A DNA stretch of 64,000 nt. Source: Paenibacillus sp. sptzw28 (lineage in GTDB: Bacteria; Bacillota; Bacilli; Paenibacillales; Paenibacillaceae). Shown one piece after another: positions 33,888 to 43,285 of this stretch. The position numbers were made by a program, and so were the translations under genes. The notes below the pieces were generated by a model, which was not told where the DNA came from, made no database searches, and worked only from the letters and a program-made list of their open reading frames with translations. The stretch's first letter is position 1, and each line of letters begins with the position of its first letter. The stretch covers positions 4,808,001 through 4,872,000 of the forward strand of contig NZ_CP080545.1 in the NCBI RefSeq assembly GCF_019550795.1. Direction: 5' to 3'.

Positions 33888-34994
33888 TTAATCGGAAGGC
33901 ATCGGACCGATGTAGGTGGATTGGGGGCGAAATATTCGGTTATTTTGCGATTGCTCGAGTACATGAGCTGTCCAGCCGACTACTCTTGCGGCTGTGAACG
34001 TTGGGGTGAAGAGAACAGGAGGCATTTGCACGGCGCGCATAACCGCTGCAGCGTAAAATTCAACGTTTGTGAACAGCCTGCGGCCCGGCTTATACTCGGC
34101 TAACAGCCTGGTTGCCGTTTGCTCTACGTACTGCGCCAAATCCAGCCATGGATCGTCCCCTGCCAAAGCTCCAGTTACTTCACGCAATGCCTCCGCCCTC
34201 GGATCCTGCGTTTTATAAACCCGGTGGCCAAATCCCATTAGCCGTTCACCACGATCCAGTATTCTTCTCATCACCGCTTCCGCCTGTTCTTTCGATCCGA
34301 TATCTTCCAGCAGCTTGATAACGCCTGACGGCGCACCGCCGTGAAGAGGCCCTTTCATGGCACCTATTGCGGCGGCCACTGCAGAATATAGATCGGACTC
34401 TGTTGAGGAGACAACGCGGGCAGCAAAAGTAGATGCATTCAGTCCATGTTCCATGGCCAGAATCATATAAGCATTCATCGCCCTGATATGCGCCGGCGAT
34501 GCCTCTCGTCCAAACAGCGAATACAGATAATAGGCTGCATGGCCAGTTTCATTATTCTGAGCCGGCCATTCCGATCCTTTTGTTTGATGATATCGATAGG
34601 AAATAATGATTGGCAGGAGTGCAGTAACCTGTATTGCCTGCTCAATTGAAGGAGGCCATGCGAGCACGCTCTCTACACCCGAATATGCGGCAACTGCCGA
34701 CATCGCGACACTCATCAGCGGTGTCTGACTCGGCATCGAATCCAGCAGACGTTTCAGATCCGGGGTCAGCCGCCTCTGTTCGGCCAGCGAGTTTGTAAAT
34801 TCCGTCAATTGCTTTTCATCGGGTAAATACCCCCGCCAAAGCAAATATGCCGCTTCTTCAAATGAATAGTTGACGGCCAATTCTCTGGCTCGAAAACCGC
34901 GATATACTAAGTCTCCGTCGATGCCGTTTACATATCCCAGCTCAGTCTCGGCTGCTACGACACCCTCCAGGCCGGTAACGCTTGCCTTTCTCAT
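33888..34994 (-). CDS. Citrate synthase, CitA-like
   Basis: Condenses acetyl-CoA with oxaloacetate. Catalytic His in MEHGLNAST and GPLHGGAPS are present, with GFGHRVYKTQDPRA and the C-terminal RIFRPQSTYIGP. The third catalytic position is Glu (FTNVEFYAA) where most citrate synthases have Asp (NVDFY). 368 residues. The ATG at 34994 has GGGGGA six bases upstream. It stands alone, away from icd and mdh, as expected for a minor CitA-type enzyme. A methylcitrate synthase role cannot be excluded. Confidence 0.82.
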   Translation of the reverse strand: MRKASVTGLEGVVAAETELGYVNGIDGDLVYRGFRARELAVNYSFEEAAYLLWRGYLPDEKQLTEFTNSLAEQRRLTPDLKRLLDSMPSQTPLMSVAMSAVAAYSGVESVLAWPPSIEQAIQVTALLPIIISYRYHQTKGSEWPAQNNETGHAAYYLYSLFGREASPAHIRAMNAYMILAMEHGLNASTFAARVVSSTESDLYSAVAAAIGAMKGPLHGGAPSGVIKLLEDIGSKEQAEAVMRRILDRGERLMGFGHRVYKTQDPRAEALREVTGALAGDDPWLDLAQYVEQTATRLLAEYKPGRRLFTNVEFYAAAVMRAVQMPPVLFTPTFTAARVVGWTAHVLEQSQNNRIFRPQSTYIGPMPSD

Positions 34995-35067
34995 ACCAAA
35001 TCCCCCATTCTGCCGTGATTTTCTTTCCATCAGCATATCAGTGATTTTTGATAAATAAAAGATTATT

Positions 35068-35088
35068 ATTTATATTGACTATATAAAT
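35068..35088. promoter_or_regulatory. Dyad upstream of citrate synthase
   Basis: ATTTATAT-TGACT-ATATAAAT, perfect 8-base arms, about 75 bases before the ATG. AT-rich dyads of this kind are bound by LysR proteins such as CcpC/CitR; which protein binds here is unknown. Confidence 0.45.
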
Positions 35089-35213
35089 TAATTTTATCGA
35101 AAACCCACTGCAGCAACATCTTTTCAAATAATGTGACAAAAGGACAATCCCCCATCGACGGTAAAAATTACATCCTTTGTTCGTCTGAGAAGAATAGCAA
35201 ATCGGCAAATACG

Positions 35214-35250
35214 AAAAAACACGCGCAGGCCGAAGCCGTCGCGTGTTTTT
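35214..35250 (-). terminator. Terminator of sdhCAB
   Basis: AAAAAACACGCG and CGCGTGTTTTT arms, just after the sdhB stop. Confidence 0.85.
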
Positions 35251-35268
35251 CCAGGTAAAGACCGGCAG

Positions 35269-36033
35269 TTACATGCCGAGCCATTTCTTGAACAATTGTT
35301 TGGTTGTATCCTTGTTGATCGCTGCAATGGAGGTCGTAAGAGGGATCCCTTTCGGACAAGAGCGAACACAGTTCTGCGAGTTGCCGCAGCCCTCGATGCC
35401 GCCGTCGTCCATTAATGTCTCCAGACGTTCTTCCTTGTTCATCTCGCCCGTCGGGTGAGCATTGAACAGACGGACTTGCGAGATCGCCGCGGGACCGATA
35501 AAGCTGGTACGGTCGTTTACATTCGGACAAGCTTCCAGACAGACGCCGCAGGTCATGCACTTGGACAGCTCGTATGCCCATTGGCGCTTTGTTTCGGCCA
35601 TCCTTGGCCCAGGACCCAAATCATACGTTCCGTCGATCGGTATCCAGGCTTTGACACGCTTAAGCGCGTGGAACATACGCTCGCGGTCAATGACCAGATC
35701 ACGCACAACCGGGAAGGTGCTCATCGGCGCCAGCCGGATCGGCTGTTCCAGCTTGTCGATGAGAGCGCTGCATGCCTGACGCGGCTTGCCGTTAATGACC
35801 ATCGAACAAGCGCCGCACACCTCTTCAAGGCAGTTGGATTCCCAACATACCGGAGCCGTTCCCTGACCGTCCTGCTTCTTCGGGTTACGCTGAATTTCCA
35901 TCAGCGCGCCGATTACGTTCATGTTCGGCCGATACGGGATTTCGAACTCTTCCGTGTATGGACGCGTTTCGGGCGAGTCTTGACGCGTAATGATCAGTTT
36001 TACCGTTTTTGCTGCCACTGCCGTTTCCGCCAT
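35269..36033 (-). CDS. sdhB: Succinate dehydrogenase iron-sulfur subunit
   Basis: Carries electrons from FAD to the membrane heme. Clusters are visible in order: 2Fe-2S (CWESNCLEEVCGACSM...C), 4Fe-4S (CMTCGVCLEACP) and 3Fe-4S (CGNSQNCVRSCPKG). 254 residues. Last gene of sdhC-sdhA-sdhB, 14 bases after sdhA, with a terminator directly behind. Confidence 0.96.
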   Translation of the reverse strand: MAETAVAAKTVKLIITRQDSPETRPYTEEFEIPYRPNMNVIGALMEIQRNPKKQDGQGTAPVCWESNCLEEVCGACSMVINGKPRQACSALIDKLEQPIRLAPMSTFPVVRDLVIDRERMFHALKRVKAWIPIDGTYDLGPGPRMAETKRQWAYELSKCMTCGVCLEACPNVNDRTSFIGPAAISQVRLFNAHPTGEMNKEERLETLMDDGGIEGCGNSQNCVRSCPKGIPLTTSIAAINKDTTKQLFKKWLGM

Positions 36034-36047
36034 CGTTAATCTCCTTT

Positions 36048-37793
36048 CTATTTTTCCTTCGAGTAGTCGCGTTTACGCGGTTTAATCAGAGATACATCAA
36101 CAGCCTCGTACGAAATCTGAGGGCCTTCCGGGGTCCATGCAGCCTTCGTCGTCTTGAGGAAAGCGTCATCGTTACGTTCCGGAAATTCCGGCTTATAATG
36201 TGCGCCGCGGCTTTCGTTGCGCAGAAGCGCCCCCAGCGTCATCGCTTCGGACAGTTCAAGCATGTTCCACAGCTGGCGGGTAAACGCAACGCCCGCATTG
36301 TTCCAGCGTGCCGTATCGTTAATATTAATGCTGCGGTAACGCTGCTTCAGTTCCTTTATCTTCGCGATCGTCTCTTCCAGCTTCTTATTGAAGCGTACGA
36401 CCGTCATGTTATTGGTCATCCACTCGCCAAGCTCTTTATGAAGCACATAAGCATTCTCGGTACCATTCATCTTGAGGATGCTTTCGTATTTGTCGGTTTG
36501 GCGTTTCTGCTCCCGTTCGAAAACGGACGAGGAAATGTCTTCGGCCGATTTCTTCAAGCCCTTGATATATTCGACCGCTTTCGGCCCTGTAATCATGCCG
36601 CCGTAAATAGCGGACAGCAGGGAATTCGCTCCCAAACGGTTCGCGCCGTGATATTGATATTCGCACTCCCCGCAAGCGAACAAGCCGGGAATATTGGTCA
36701 TTTGGTTGAAATCGACCCACATGCCGCCCATCGAATAGTGCACGGCAGGGAAGATTTTCATCGGAATTTTACGCGGATCGTCGCCCATGAATTTCTCGTA
36801 AATCTCGATGATTCCGCCCAGCTTGACGTCGAGCTCCTTCGGATCTTTATGCGACAGGTCGAGATAGACCATATTCTCGCCGTTGATTCCGAGCTTCTCA
36901 TCTACGCAGACATGGAAAATCTCACGGGTCGCAATGTCACGAGGAACCAGGTTTCCGTATGCCGGATATTTCTCTTCAAGGAAATACCAAGGCTTACCAT
37001 CCTTGTAGGTCCAGATTCGACCGCCTTCTCCGCGCGCCGATTCCGACATGAGGCGAAGCTTGTCGTCGCCTGGAATCGCCGTCGGATGGATTTGGATAAA
37101 CTCGCCGTTGGCATAATGAACGCCTTGTTGATAAACCGCGCTTGCAGCCGTACCTGTATTAATGACGGAGTTCGTCGTTTTGCCGAAAATAATTCCCGGA
37201 CCGCCGGACGCCAGAATTACCGCGTCTGCCGAGACGGTATGAACTTCCATCGTGCGAAGGTCCTGAGCGGAAACACCGCGGCACGCGCCGTCGTCGTCAA
37301 GTACCGCTCCAAGAAACTCCCAATGCTCATACTTCGTGACAAGGCCCGCCGTCTCCCAGCGCCGTACCTGCTCGTCCAGGGCGTACAGCAGCTGCTGCCC
37401 CGTCGTTGCACCCGCGAAAGCGGTACGGTGATACTGTGTACCCCCGAAACGCCGGAAATCAAGCAGACCTTCCGGAGTTCTGTTAAACATAACACCCATC
37501 CGGTCCATCAAGTGAATGATTCCCGGCGCGGCATCGCACATCGCCTTAACCGGCGGTTGGTTCGCGAGGAAGTCGCCGCCGTATACCGTATCGTCAAAGT
37601 GCTCCCAAGTGGAGTCCCCTTCGCCCTTCGTATTTACAGCTCCGTTGATGCCGCCCTGGGCGCACACGGAGTGGGACCGTTTGACCGGCACAAGCGAGAA
37701 CAGATCGACGTGAACGCCCGCTTCCGCCGCTTTAATTGTAGCCATCAGCCCGGCAAGGCCGCCGCCGACAACAATTACTTTATTTTTAGCCAT
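36048..37793 (-). CDS. sdhA: Succinate dehydrogenase flavoprotein subunit
   Basis: Oxidises succinate to fumarate at a covalently bound FAD. N-terminal dinucleotide fold KVIVVGGGLAGLMATIKAAEAG, the FAD-linking histidine in HSVCAQGGINGA, and active-site residues in the HPTAIPG and RGEGGR areas. 581 residues, typical for the Bacillus-type (three-subunit, menaquinone-linked) enzyme. Middle gene of the sdh operon. Confidence 0.97.
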   Translation of the reverse strand: MAKNKVIVVGGGLAGLMATIKAAEAGVHVDLFSLVPVKRSHSVCAQGGINGAVNTKGEGDSTWEHFDDTVYGGDFLANQPPVKAMCDAAPGIIHLMDRMGVMFNRTPEGLLDFRRFGGTQYHRTAFAGATTGQQLLYALDEQVRRWETAGLVTKYEHWEFLGAVLDDDGACRGVSAQDLRTMEVHTVSADAVILASGGPGIIFGKTTNSVINTGTAASAVYQQGVHYANGEFIQIHPTAIPGDDKLRLMSESARGEGGRIWTYKDGKPWYFLEEKYPAYGNLVPRDIATREIFHVCVDEKLGINGENMVYLDLSHKDPKELDVKLGGIIEIYEKFMGDDPRKIPMKIFPAVHYSMGGMWVDFNQMTNIPGLFACGECEYQYHGANRLGANSLLSAIYGGMITGPKAVEYIKGLKKSAEDISSSVFEREQKRQTDKYESILKMNGTENAYVLHKELGEWMTNNMTVVRFNKKLEETIAKIKELKQRYRSININDTARWNNAGVAFTRQLWNMLELSEAMTLGALLRNESRGAHYKPEFPERNDDAFLKTTKAAWTPEGPQISYEAVDVSLIKPRKRDYSKEK

Positions 37794-37819
37794 TATCGAT
37801 TCGCTCCTTGTCCTAAAGC

Positions 37820-38491
37820 TTATACGAGATTTGCCGCTTGCACTGCAGCCGATGCCGCTTCTCTAAACTCATCGCCGCGGAACGCCACAAGCGACATCAG
37901 GAACAGCGCCGTTACGATCACGAATACTACCATCCAAATATAGGAGGAGATACGCTGCGCACGCGGGCCGACTGTAATGCCCCAGCTGACAAGAAACGAC
38001 CACATGCCGTTGCTGAAGTGGAACACCGCTGCAATAACACCGATTACATAAAGAACGAAGAATAACCCGTTGTTGGCGATCCCGTTCATTACCCCGCCAA
38101 GCTCTTCATGCGTTACGTGTCCGATCATAACCTGAAAGCGAGTCTGGTATAGATGCCAGAAGACGAAGATAAAGGTAATGACACCCGAAATCCGCTGAAG
38201 TGTGAACGCCCAGTTGCGGCCGTATTGGAATCGCCCTGTATTCGAGTTGGATTGGTACGCGATATAAAGGCCGTATACGCCATGAAACAGCAGCGGCAGC
38301 CAAATGCCGAACAGCTCCAGGAAAAAGACGAGCGGAAGACTGTTCAAAAATTGGACGCTATCCTTGAACCCCTGAGGACCACCCTCGTATGCTGAGTAGT
38401 TTGTGAGACCATGCTCAACGATGAACAAGCTGAGCGGAATCACTCCGAGCAGGGAGTGGATCTTACGCGATAAATAGGAATTTCCTTTCAT
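37820..38491 (-). CDS. sdhC: Succinate dehydrogenase cytochrome b558 subunit
   Basis: Membrane anchor with two b hemes and the menaquinone site. 223 residues and five TM helices; candidate heme-ligand histidines in SLFIVEHGLTNY, LLFHGVYGLY, FVFWHLYQTR and AVFHFSNGMWSF. First gene of the operon. AAAGGAG upstream of the ATG, with a strong sigma-A promoter about 65 bases back. Confidence 0.94.
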   Translation of the reverse strand: MKGNSYLSRKIHSLLGVIPLSLFIVEHGLTNYSAYEGGPQGFKDSVQFLNSLPLVFFLELFGIWLPLLFHGVYGLYIAYQSNSNTGRFQYGRNWAFTLQRISGVITFIFVFWHLYQTRFQVMIGHVTHEELGGVMNGIANNGLFFVLYVIGVIAAVFHFSNGMWSFLVSWGITVGPRAQRISSYIWMVVFVIVTALFLMSLVAFRGDEFREAASAAVQAANLV

Positions 38492-38556
38492 AACTTGTGC
38501 GTTCTCCTTTCAAAACTGTGGGATTGCTTCGTCAAATTTCGCCAAAATCATTCTCC

Positions 38557-38585
38557 ATTGTAACGCTGGCCCTATCACGCGTCAA
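38557..38585 (-). promoter_or_regulatory. Sigma-A promoter of sdhCAB
   Basis: TTGACG, 17 bases, TACAAT on the minus strand. Confidence 0.8.
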
Positions 38586-38637
38586 CATAAGCATGACACA
38601 CTTTGGCCACACTTCACATGATACTCCTTTTCCGCTT

Positions 38638-38674
38638 ATAATGGAATTGCTTATTATTCATTAATAGTTATAAC
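38638..38674 (+). promoter_or_regulatory. Promoter and dyad of the divergent LysR gene
   Basis: TTGCTT (38647-38652), 16 bases, TATAAC (38669-38674). A dyad ATAA-N9-TTAT (38638-38654) overlaps the -35. Its position suggests autoregulation of the LysR gene; the same intergenic region holds the sdh promoter about 55 bases away. Confidence 0.45.
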
Positions 38675-38708
38675 AAATTTGCATATGTAATCGGAGGTTA
38701 AACAAAAA

Positions 38709-39602
38709 ATGCTCGAAGAGTTGAACGTATTCGCCATTGTTGTAGAGCAGTCAAGCATGAATAAGGCCTCCGTCGCTTTAAATTTGTCACAGCCGGCTTT
38801 ATCGCGAAAAATAGCGAAACTTGAGCAGGATCTGGGAGTGGAGCTGTTCCGCCGCATCGGAAAACGTCTGGAATTGACGCGAATCGGCCAGCTTACCTAC
38901 GATTACGCCGTCGAGGTGAGACAGCAGCATTTGCGATATTTGAAGATGGTAGCCGAATACAAGACGGCCGGCCGGTCCACGCTTACGATCGGAGCGAGTC
39001 TGACCACTCTGCAGACGACGCTTCCGGATCTGATTCAAGCGCTGACGGAACGCAGTCCGGATTTGGATATTAAAGCGATAACCGGCAAAACTCATGAGAT
39101 CGTAACGCTCGTACGGGAACGTAAGGCCGATCTCGGCATCGTCGCTTCTCTTATCGACGACCCTTCGCTGCACTGCGTGCCGTTGTTTGGCGATCATCTC
39201 GTCCTCGTATTGCCCCGGAACCATTTTGTTATGGATAAAGGAGCCCCTGTCATCGGCGATTTGAACGGTCTGCCGATGATCTTGTTCTCCAAAGGAACCT
39301 GGTACCGGATACTGACTGACGAGCTGTTTGAAAAATACCGCCTTCTTCCCGATGTACGAATGGAAATCGATTCGTTCGAAGCGATTTTACGGCTGCTCCA
39401 TACGTGCCGGGCCGGTACGTTACTGCCAAAATCGTACCTGCGCCCGCAGCTGCTCGACGACAATGATCTCATCGTGGTTCCCATTCGCGAGCTTGACGAG
39501 ACGAAGCGGACGACATCGCTTATTCATGCCGAAGCGGAGAGTCTGAGCCCGGCCGTCCGTCTTTGGATCGACGAAATCGCCGCCCTGTACAAGCGGGTAT
39601 AA
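38709..39602 (+). CDS. LysR-family regulator divergent from sdhCAB
   Basis: N-terminal helix-turn-helix (MNKASVALNLSQPALSRKIAKLEQDLGVELF) and a C-terminal effector-binding domain (about 90-297). 297 residues. SD GGAGG upstream of the ATG. LysR proteins often control the divergently transcribed operon, so sdhCAB is the natural candidate target and a TCA-cycle metabolite the candidate ligand; this is inference from layout, and it is not clearly CcpC by sequence. Confidence 0.87.
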   Translation: MLEELNVFAIVVEQSSMNKASVALNLSQPALSRKIAKLEQDLGVELFRRIGKRLELTRIGQLTYDYAVEVRQQHLRYLKMVAEYKTAGRSTLTIGASLTTLQTTLPDLIQALTERSPDLDIKAITGKTHEIVTLVRERKADLGIVASLIDDPSLHCVPLFGDHLVLVLPRNHFVMDKGAPVIGDLNGLPMILFSKGTWYRILTDELFEKYRLLPDVRMEIDSFEAILRLLHTCRAGTLLPKSYLRPQLLDDNDLIVVPIRELDETKRTTSLIHAEAESLSPAVRLWIDEIAALYKRV

Positions 39603-39646
39603 ATTTGGTGTGAACTGCTTTTACTGAAGCCCTTTCAAACGAGCAC

Positions 39647-39676
39647 AGGACAGCCGCCTTAATGTGCGCCTGTCCT
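39647..39676. terminator. Weak bidirectional hairpin between LysR and antiporter genes
   Basis: AGGACAG and CTGTCCT arms around 16 bases, followed by TTATTGTTTG on the plus strand. It overlaps the antiporter stop codon. Confidence 0.45.
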
Positions 39677-40920
39677 TATTGTTTGCCATTATCCGCTTCT
39701 AAATCCATCCCGAGTTTGCGGGCCATCCAGGCCGTGGTGCTTGCTTGCAGGAGAATCGTCAGCATTATCGCCATAAACGTTACCGAAGCAATGATGTCGG
39801 CATGCTTCACTCCCATTCCGGCCAGCATCCCCGACAATGCCGCCGGAATGACGCCGGTTTCGCGGACCCAGATCATAAATGTCATCTCCTTGAGCGACCA
39901 CCGGGATTTAAGGTCCGGCAGCGCGGAAGCAAATACCGTCGCGGGCCGGGCAATCGCCATCAGTACGATAACCGCGATCAAGCTCTGCCACCAATAGTCG
40001 GCCAGAAGCACGAAGTTGACCTGACTCCCGAGGAGTATGAAGATAAGCATACGCATAATGACGGTTATATTATCGGAGAAATGCGTCATTTCATCATTTT
40101 TGCCAACCATATGAAGGCCGAAATTTTGCGAATTCCCCCAAATCAAGCCGGCTACGAACGTGGCCATAAATCCGCTGACATGCAGCATATCGCCGACCAG
40201 GTAAGCACCCAAGGCAGTGCCGATCATGGCGATGGTCGTATAGTCGCGAAGCACACCGATCCGGGTGTGCGCAACCAGATAAACGACGGCAAATCCAACG
40301 ATAAGGCCGACCCCGATTCCCCCAAATGCCGTTATCAAAAAGTCCAGCGTAACCGCGCCCGCATCAATCGACGATTTGCCTGTCGCTGCTGCAAGGAGCG
40401 CGAACGTTATTATTGAGCCCGTGGCATCATTAAAAGCCGATTCGCTCTCGACGGTCTCCCGCACACGCTCGCGTATGGTGACCTGCCTGAATACCGGAAT
40501 AATGGACGCCGGATCCGTCGAAGCGATGACCGCCGCCGCAAGGAGCGCATACAACAAACCTATCCCGAACAACCAGTGGACTGCAGCGCCTACAATACCG
40601 ACCGTAATCAGAACCCCCGGGACGCTCAGCAGCCCAACCGTCCATCCGACCTGCTTCAGTCCGCGGAGCCGGATGTTGCGCCCTCCGTCAAACAGAATGA
40701 TCGAAGATCCCGCCACCAGTATCAACTGGTTCGTCAGCGAACTGCTGGCCACATTAATCCAGTGAAGTCCCTGGCCGATAACCATACCGGCAATAATAAA
40801 CAGCGCCACATCCGGCAGCTTCAGCCGCGAGGCGATCATCCCCGCGACCATTCCGGCCGCGACGATTACCAGCAGCAATAAAAACAAATGCTGTATCAGC
40901 TCTGTGGTAGGTGTTTCCAT
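39676..40920 (-). CDS. CPA1-type cation/proton antiporter
   Basis: A 414-residue membrane protein with about 12-13 TM helices. Family marks: LILFDGGRNI near 75, the ion-binding AAAVIASTDPASIIPVF near 128-145 and ESAFNDATGSI near 160. Exchanges Na+ or K+ for H+. The SD is weak. It ends an operon with ktrB and ktrA, so K+/Na+ and pH homeostasis are presumably controlled together by the upstream c-di-AMP riboswitch. It lacks a fused RCK domain; the adjacent KtrA could act on it, but that is speculation. Confidence 0.85.
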   Translation of the reverse strand: METPTTELIQHLFLLLLVIVAAGMVAGMIASRLKLPDVALFIIAGMVIGQGLHWINVASSSLTNQLILVAGSSIILFDGGRNIRLRGLKQVGWTVGLLSVPGVLITVGIVGAAVHWLFGIGLLYALLAAAVIASTDPASIIPVFRQVTIRERVRETVESESAFNDATGSIITFALLAAATGKSSIDAGAVTLDFLITAFGGIGVGLIVGFAVVYLVAHTRIGVLRDYTTIAMIGTALGAYLVGDMLHVSGFMATFVAGLIWGNSQNFGLHMVGKNDEMTHFSDNITVIMRMLIFILLGSQVNFVLLADYWWQSLIAVIVLMAIARPATVFASALPDLKSRWSLKEMTFMIWVRETGVIPAALSGMLAGMGVKHADIIASVTFMAIMLTILLQASTTAWMARKLGMDLEADNGKQ

Positions 40921-40965
40921 CCGCTAGTCACGCCCGTTTCCCAGAAAAAGCCGGTCTCCGCGAAC

Positions 40966-41628
40966 TTAGCGGGTGACCGACTCCTCGAATTGTTCGATTT
41001 GATTATTCGTCCCGATGACGACCATAACGTCCTTCTCAGCCAGCACGTCGGTTGCCGAAGGAGCGATTATGATTCCTTTGGGCTTATTGATCGCCACGAT
41101 GCTGCAGCCGAACCGGGCACGCGGATTCAAATCCTGCAGCGAGACGCCGTTCAGGCATTTCGGCACCGCCAGCTCCGCGATCGTATACTCCTTCGACAGC
41201 TCGATATAATCGAGAAGGTTCGGCGAAACGAGCTGATGCGCCACCCGGATACCCATATCCCGTTCCGGGTAGACGACACGATCGACTCCGATTTTCTCCA
41301 GCACGCGCCCGTGAAGCTCGCTCATCGCTTTGGCCACGACCTTCTTCACGCCGAGATCCTTCAAAATAATCGCAGTCAATATGCTCGCTTGAATATCGTC
41401 GCCAATAGCAACGACACCGCAATCGAAATTGCGGACTCCGAGCGAACGAAGCACTTCCTCGTCTGTTGATTCCGCAACGACGGCGTGAGTCAGCACCTGG
41501 CTCATATCTTGAACGGCTTCCTCGTCTTTATCGATGCCGAGCACCTCGTAATCAAGCTGAATTAACTCTCTTGCCAAGCTCGAACCGAATCGTCCAAGCC
41601 CGATAATGACGAATTGACTCCTCTTCAT
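40966..41628 (-). CDS. ktrA: KtrA-type potassium uptake regulatory subunit
   Basis: Cytosolic gating ring subunit. RCK_N domain (1-135) with nucleotide motif VIIGLGRFGSSLARELIQ and acidic end-of-strand GIDKDEEAV; RCK_C domain (about 140-220), which binds c-di-AMP in relatives. 220 residues. Sits 16 bases after ktrB, the pore-forming partner. Confidence 0.92.
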   Translation of the reverse strand: MKRSQFVIIGLGRFGSSLARELIQLDYEVLGIDKDEEAVQDMSQVLTHAVVAESTDEEVLRSLGVRNFDCGVVAIGDDIQASILTAIILKDLGVKKVVAKAMSELHGRVLEKIGVDRVVYPERDMGIRVAHQLVSPNLLDYIELSKEYTIAELAVPKCLNGVSLQDLNPRARFGCSIVAINKPKGIIIAPSATDVLAEKDVMVVIGTNNQIEQFEESVTR

Positions 41629-41644
41629 CCTGCTTCACTTTCCC

Positions 41645-42997
41645 CTATCCGATAATTATTTTGCCTTCCGGGTGCCTGTACAATTCTTTCTCCGCGCGCG
41701 GTCCAAGCGCATACGCAAGCGTCAGCGGTCCAAGCCGTCCGCAGAACATCGTAAGACTGATAATGATTTTGCCGATTGCCGACAGCTCCGGCGTAATGCC
41801 GAGCGTTAGTCCGACGGTGCCGAAAGCTGAGGTGGTTTCGAACAAAATTTTGATAAATGCTTTATCTTCGGTCGTTGACAGGACCATGGTAACGAGAACG
41901 ACAAGCGCAAGTGAAAGCAGCGTAATCGTCAGCGCTTTGAAAATGCGTTCCCGCGCCAGCCGGAAATTGAACAGGACGATATCCTCTTTTCCTCTTATCA
42001 TGGCTATAACCGCCCCGATAAGCGTTGTAAACGTCGTTGTTTTAATTCCGCCTCCTGTCGATCCGGGGGATGCGCCGATGAACATGAGGATAATAGTGAA
42101 AAATTGGGTTGCTTGTCTCAGCGATGGAATGTCAAGCGTATTGGCGCCGGCCGTGCGCGGCGTGACGGATTGGAAGAAAGCAGCGAGCACCTTACCGCCA
42201 AGATTCAACTGACCAAGCGTATCCTTGTTGGAAAATTCAAATATGAAAATCACGATGGTGCCGACCGCAATGAGAGCCGCAGTCATGGAAAGCACCACTT
42301 TGGAATGCAGCGATAACCGTTTATTTTTACGGAATTCCATTAAATCCGACATGACGATGAACCCGAGTCCGCCCAGGATGATTAGCAGCATAGCTGTAAT
42401 ATTGATGACGGGATCGCTGACGTATCCCGTGAGACTGACAAACGGAACACCGAATCGACCGAACAAATCGAAGCCGGCGTTGTTGAATAATGACACGGCG
42501 TGAAAAACGCCGAAATAAATCGCCTGGCCGAGCGGCATATCAAAAGACCACCTGATCGAGAATAGCGTCGCGCCGATCAATTCGATGGCGAGAGAATAGA
42601 AAATAACCTTTCGAATCAGCCGGACTATACCTTCCATGCTTGTCTGATTCATAGCTTCCTGAAGAATGAGTCTTTCCCGCAGCGAGATCCGCTTGCGGAT
42701 CACAATCGCAAATAATGTCGCCATGGTCATGAACCCGAGTCCGCCGATTTGAATAAGTGTCATAATAATCAGTTGGCCGGCGATCGAAAAGTAGCTTCCC
42801 GTATCTACAACGACCAGCCCTGTGACACAGGTTGCCGATGTCGCCGTAAACAACGCATCGACAAATCGAAGCCTCGTTCCTGTTTGCGACGCGAACGGCA
42901 TCGAGAGCAGCAAAGCGCCGGTCAGGATGATAAGCGCAAAGCCGGTGACGAGAATGCGGGGCGGCGACCATTTGGAAATGTTAAACAGCGATTTCAT
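41645..42997 (-). CDS. ktrB: KtrB-type potassium transporter (pore subunit)
   Basis: TrkH/KtrB superfamily channel-like K+ uptake protein of 450 residues with four pore repeats. The selectivity-loop sequences are visible: TSATCVTGLVVVDTGSYF, FHAVSLFNNAGFDLF, SVTPRTAGANT and TSAFGTVGLTLG. First gene of ktrB-ktrA-antiporter. The start ATG follows GGAGGGGTGG with a rather long spacer. Expression is expected to fall when c-di-AMP is high. Confidence 0.93.
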   Translation of the reverse strand: MKSLFNISKWSPPRILVTGFALIILTGALLLSMPFASQTGTRLRFVDALFTATSATCVTGLVVVDTGSYFSIAGQLIIMTLIQIGGLGFMTMATLFAIVIRKRISLRERLILQEAMNQTSMEGIVRLIRKVIFYSLAIELIGATLFSIRWSFDMPLGQAIYFGVFHAVSLFNNAGFDLFGRFGVPFVSLTGYVSDPVINITAMLLIILGGLGFIVMSDLMEFRKNKRLSLHSKVVLSMTAALIAVGTIVIFIFEFSNKDTLGQLNLGGKVLAAFFQSVTPRTAGANTLDIPSLRQATQFFTIILMFIGASPGSTGGGIKTTTFTTLIGAVIAMIRGKEDIVLFNFRLARERIFKALTITLLSLALVVLVTMVLSTTEDKAFIKILFETTSAFGTVGLTLGITPELSAIGKIIISLTMFCGRLGPLTLAYALGPRAEKELYRHPEGKIIIG

Positions 42998-43033
42998 GTA
43001 AACCTAATCCACCCCTCCATGCAGTCTCAGCGC

Positions 43034-43240
43034 ACAAAAAAAAGCACTGGATCCCCAATGCTATTGCGATGAGTCCTGTTCCACTAAGCCTACGAGGTTA
43101 GCTGACGGATTCGGGCCCGGACAGGCGGCCCTATTCTTAGGGCAGCGGCACCAAAGCGCGCGTTGCCCGTTGAAATTCACCCCGTGCTGCCGGGTTTACG
43201 AAACTGCAAAATGCCAGTCGCTCCGACAACGATATGGTTC
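43034..43240 (-). promoter_or_regulatory. c-di-AMP riboswitch (ydaO/yuaA type) upstream of ktrB
   Basis: The minus strand holds the conserved ACGGGGTGAAT and, further on, GGGCCCGAATCCGTCAGC followed by TAACCTCGTAGGC, diagnostic of the ydaO aptamer. A terminator follows: AGCATTGG-GGAT-CCAGTGCT and eight T (43034-43062). Known targets of this class include K+ transporters, as here. Confidence 0.93.
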
Positions 43241-43285
43241 CCCCGTTTTCTTTTAGAAATTCGGCTTTTTATTCAATTGATTCAC

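Noticed and set aside
36009..37943. Long plus-strand open frame (644 codons) opposite sdhA
   Set aside because: Antisense shadow created by codon bias of sdhA; sdhA identity is certain.
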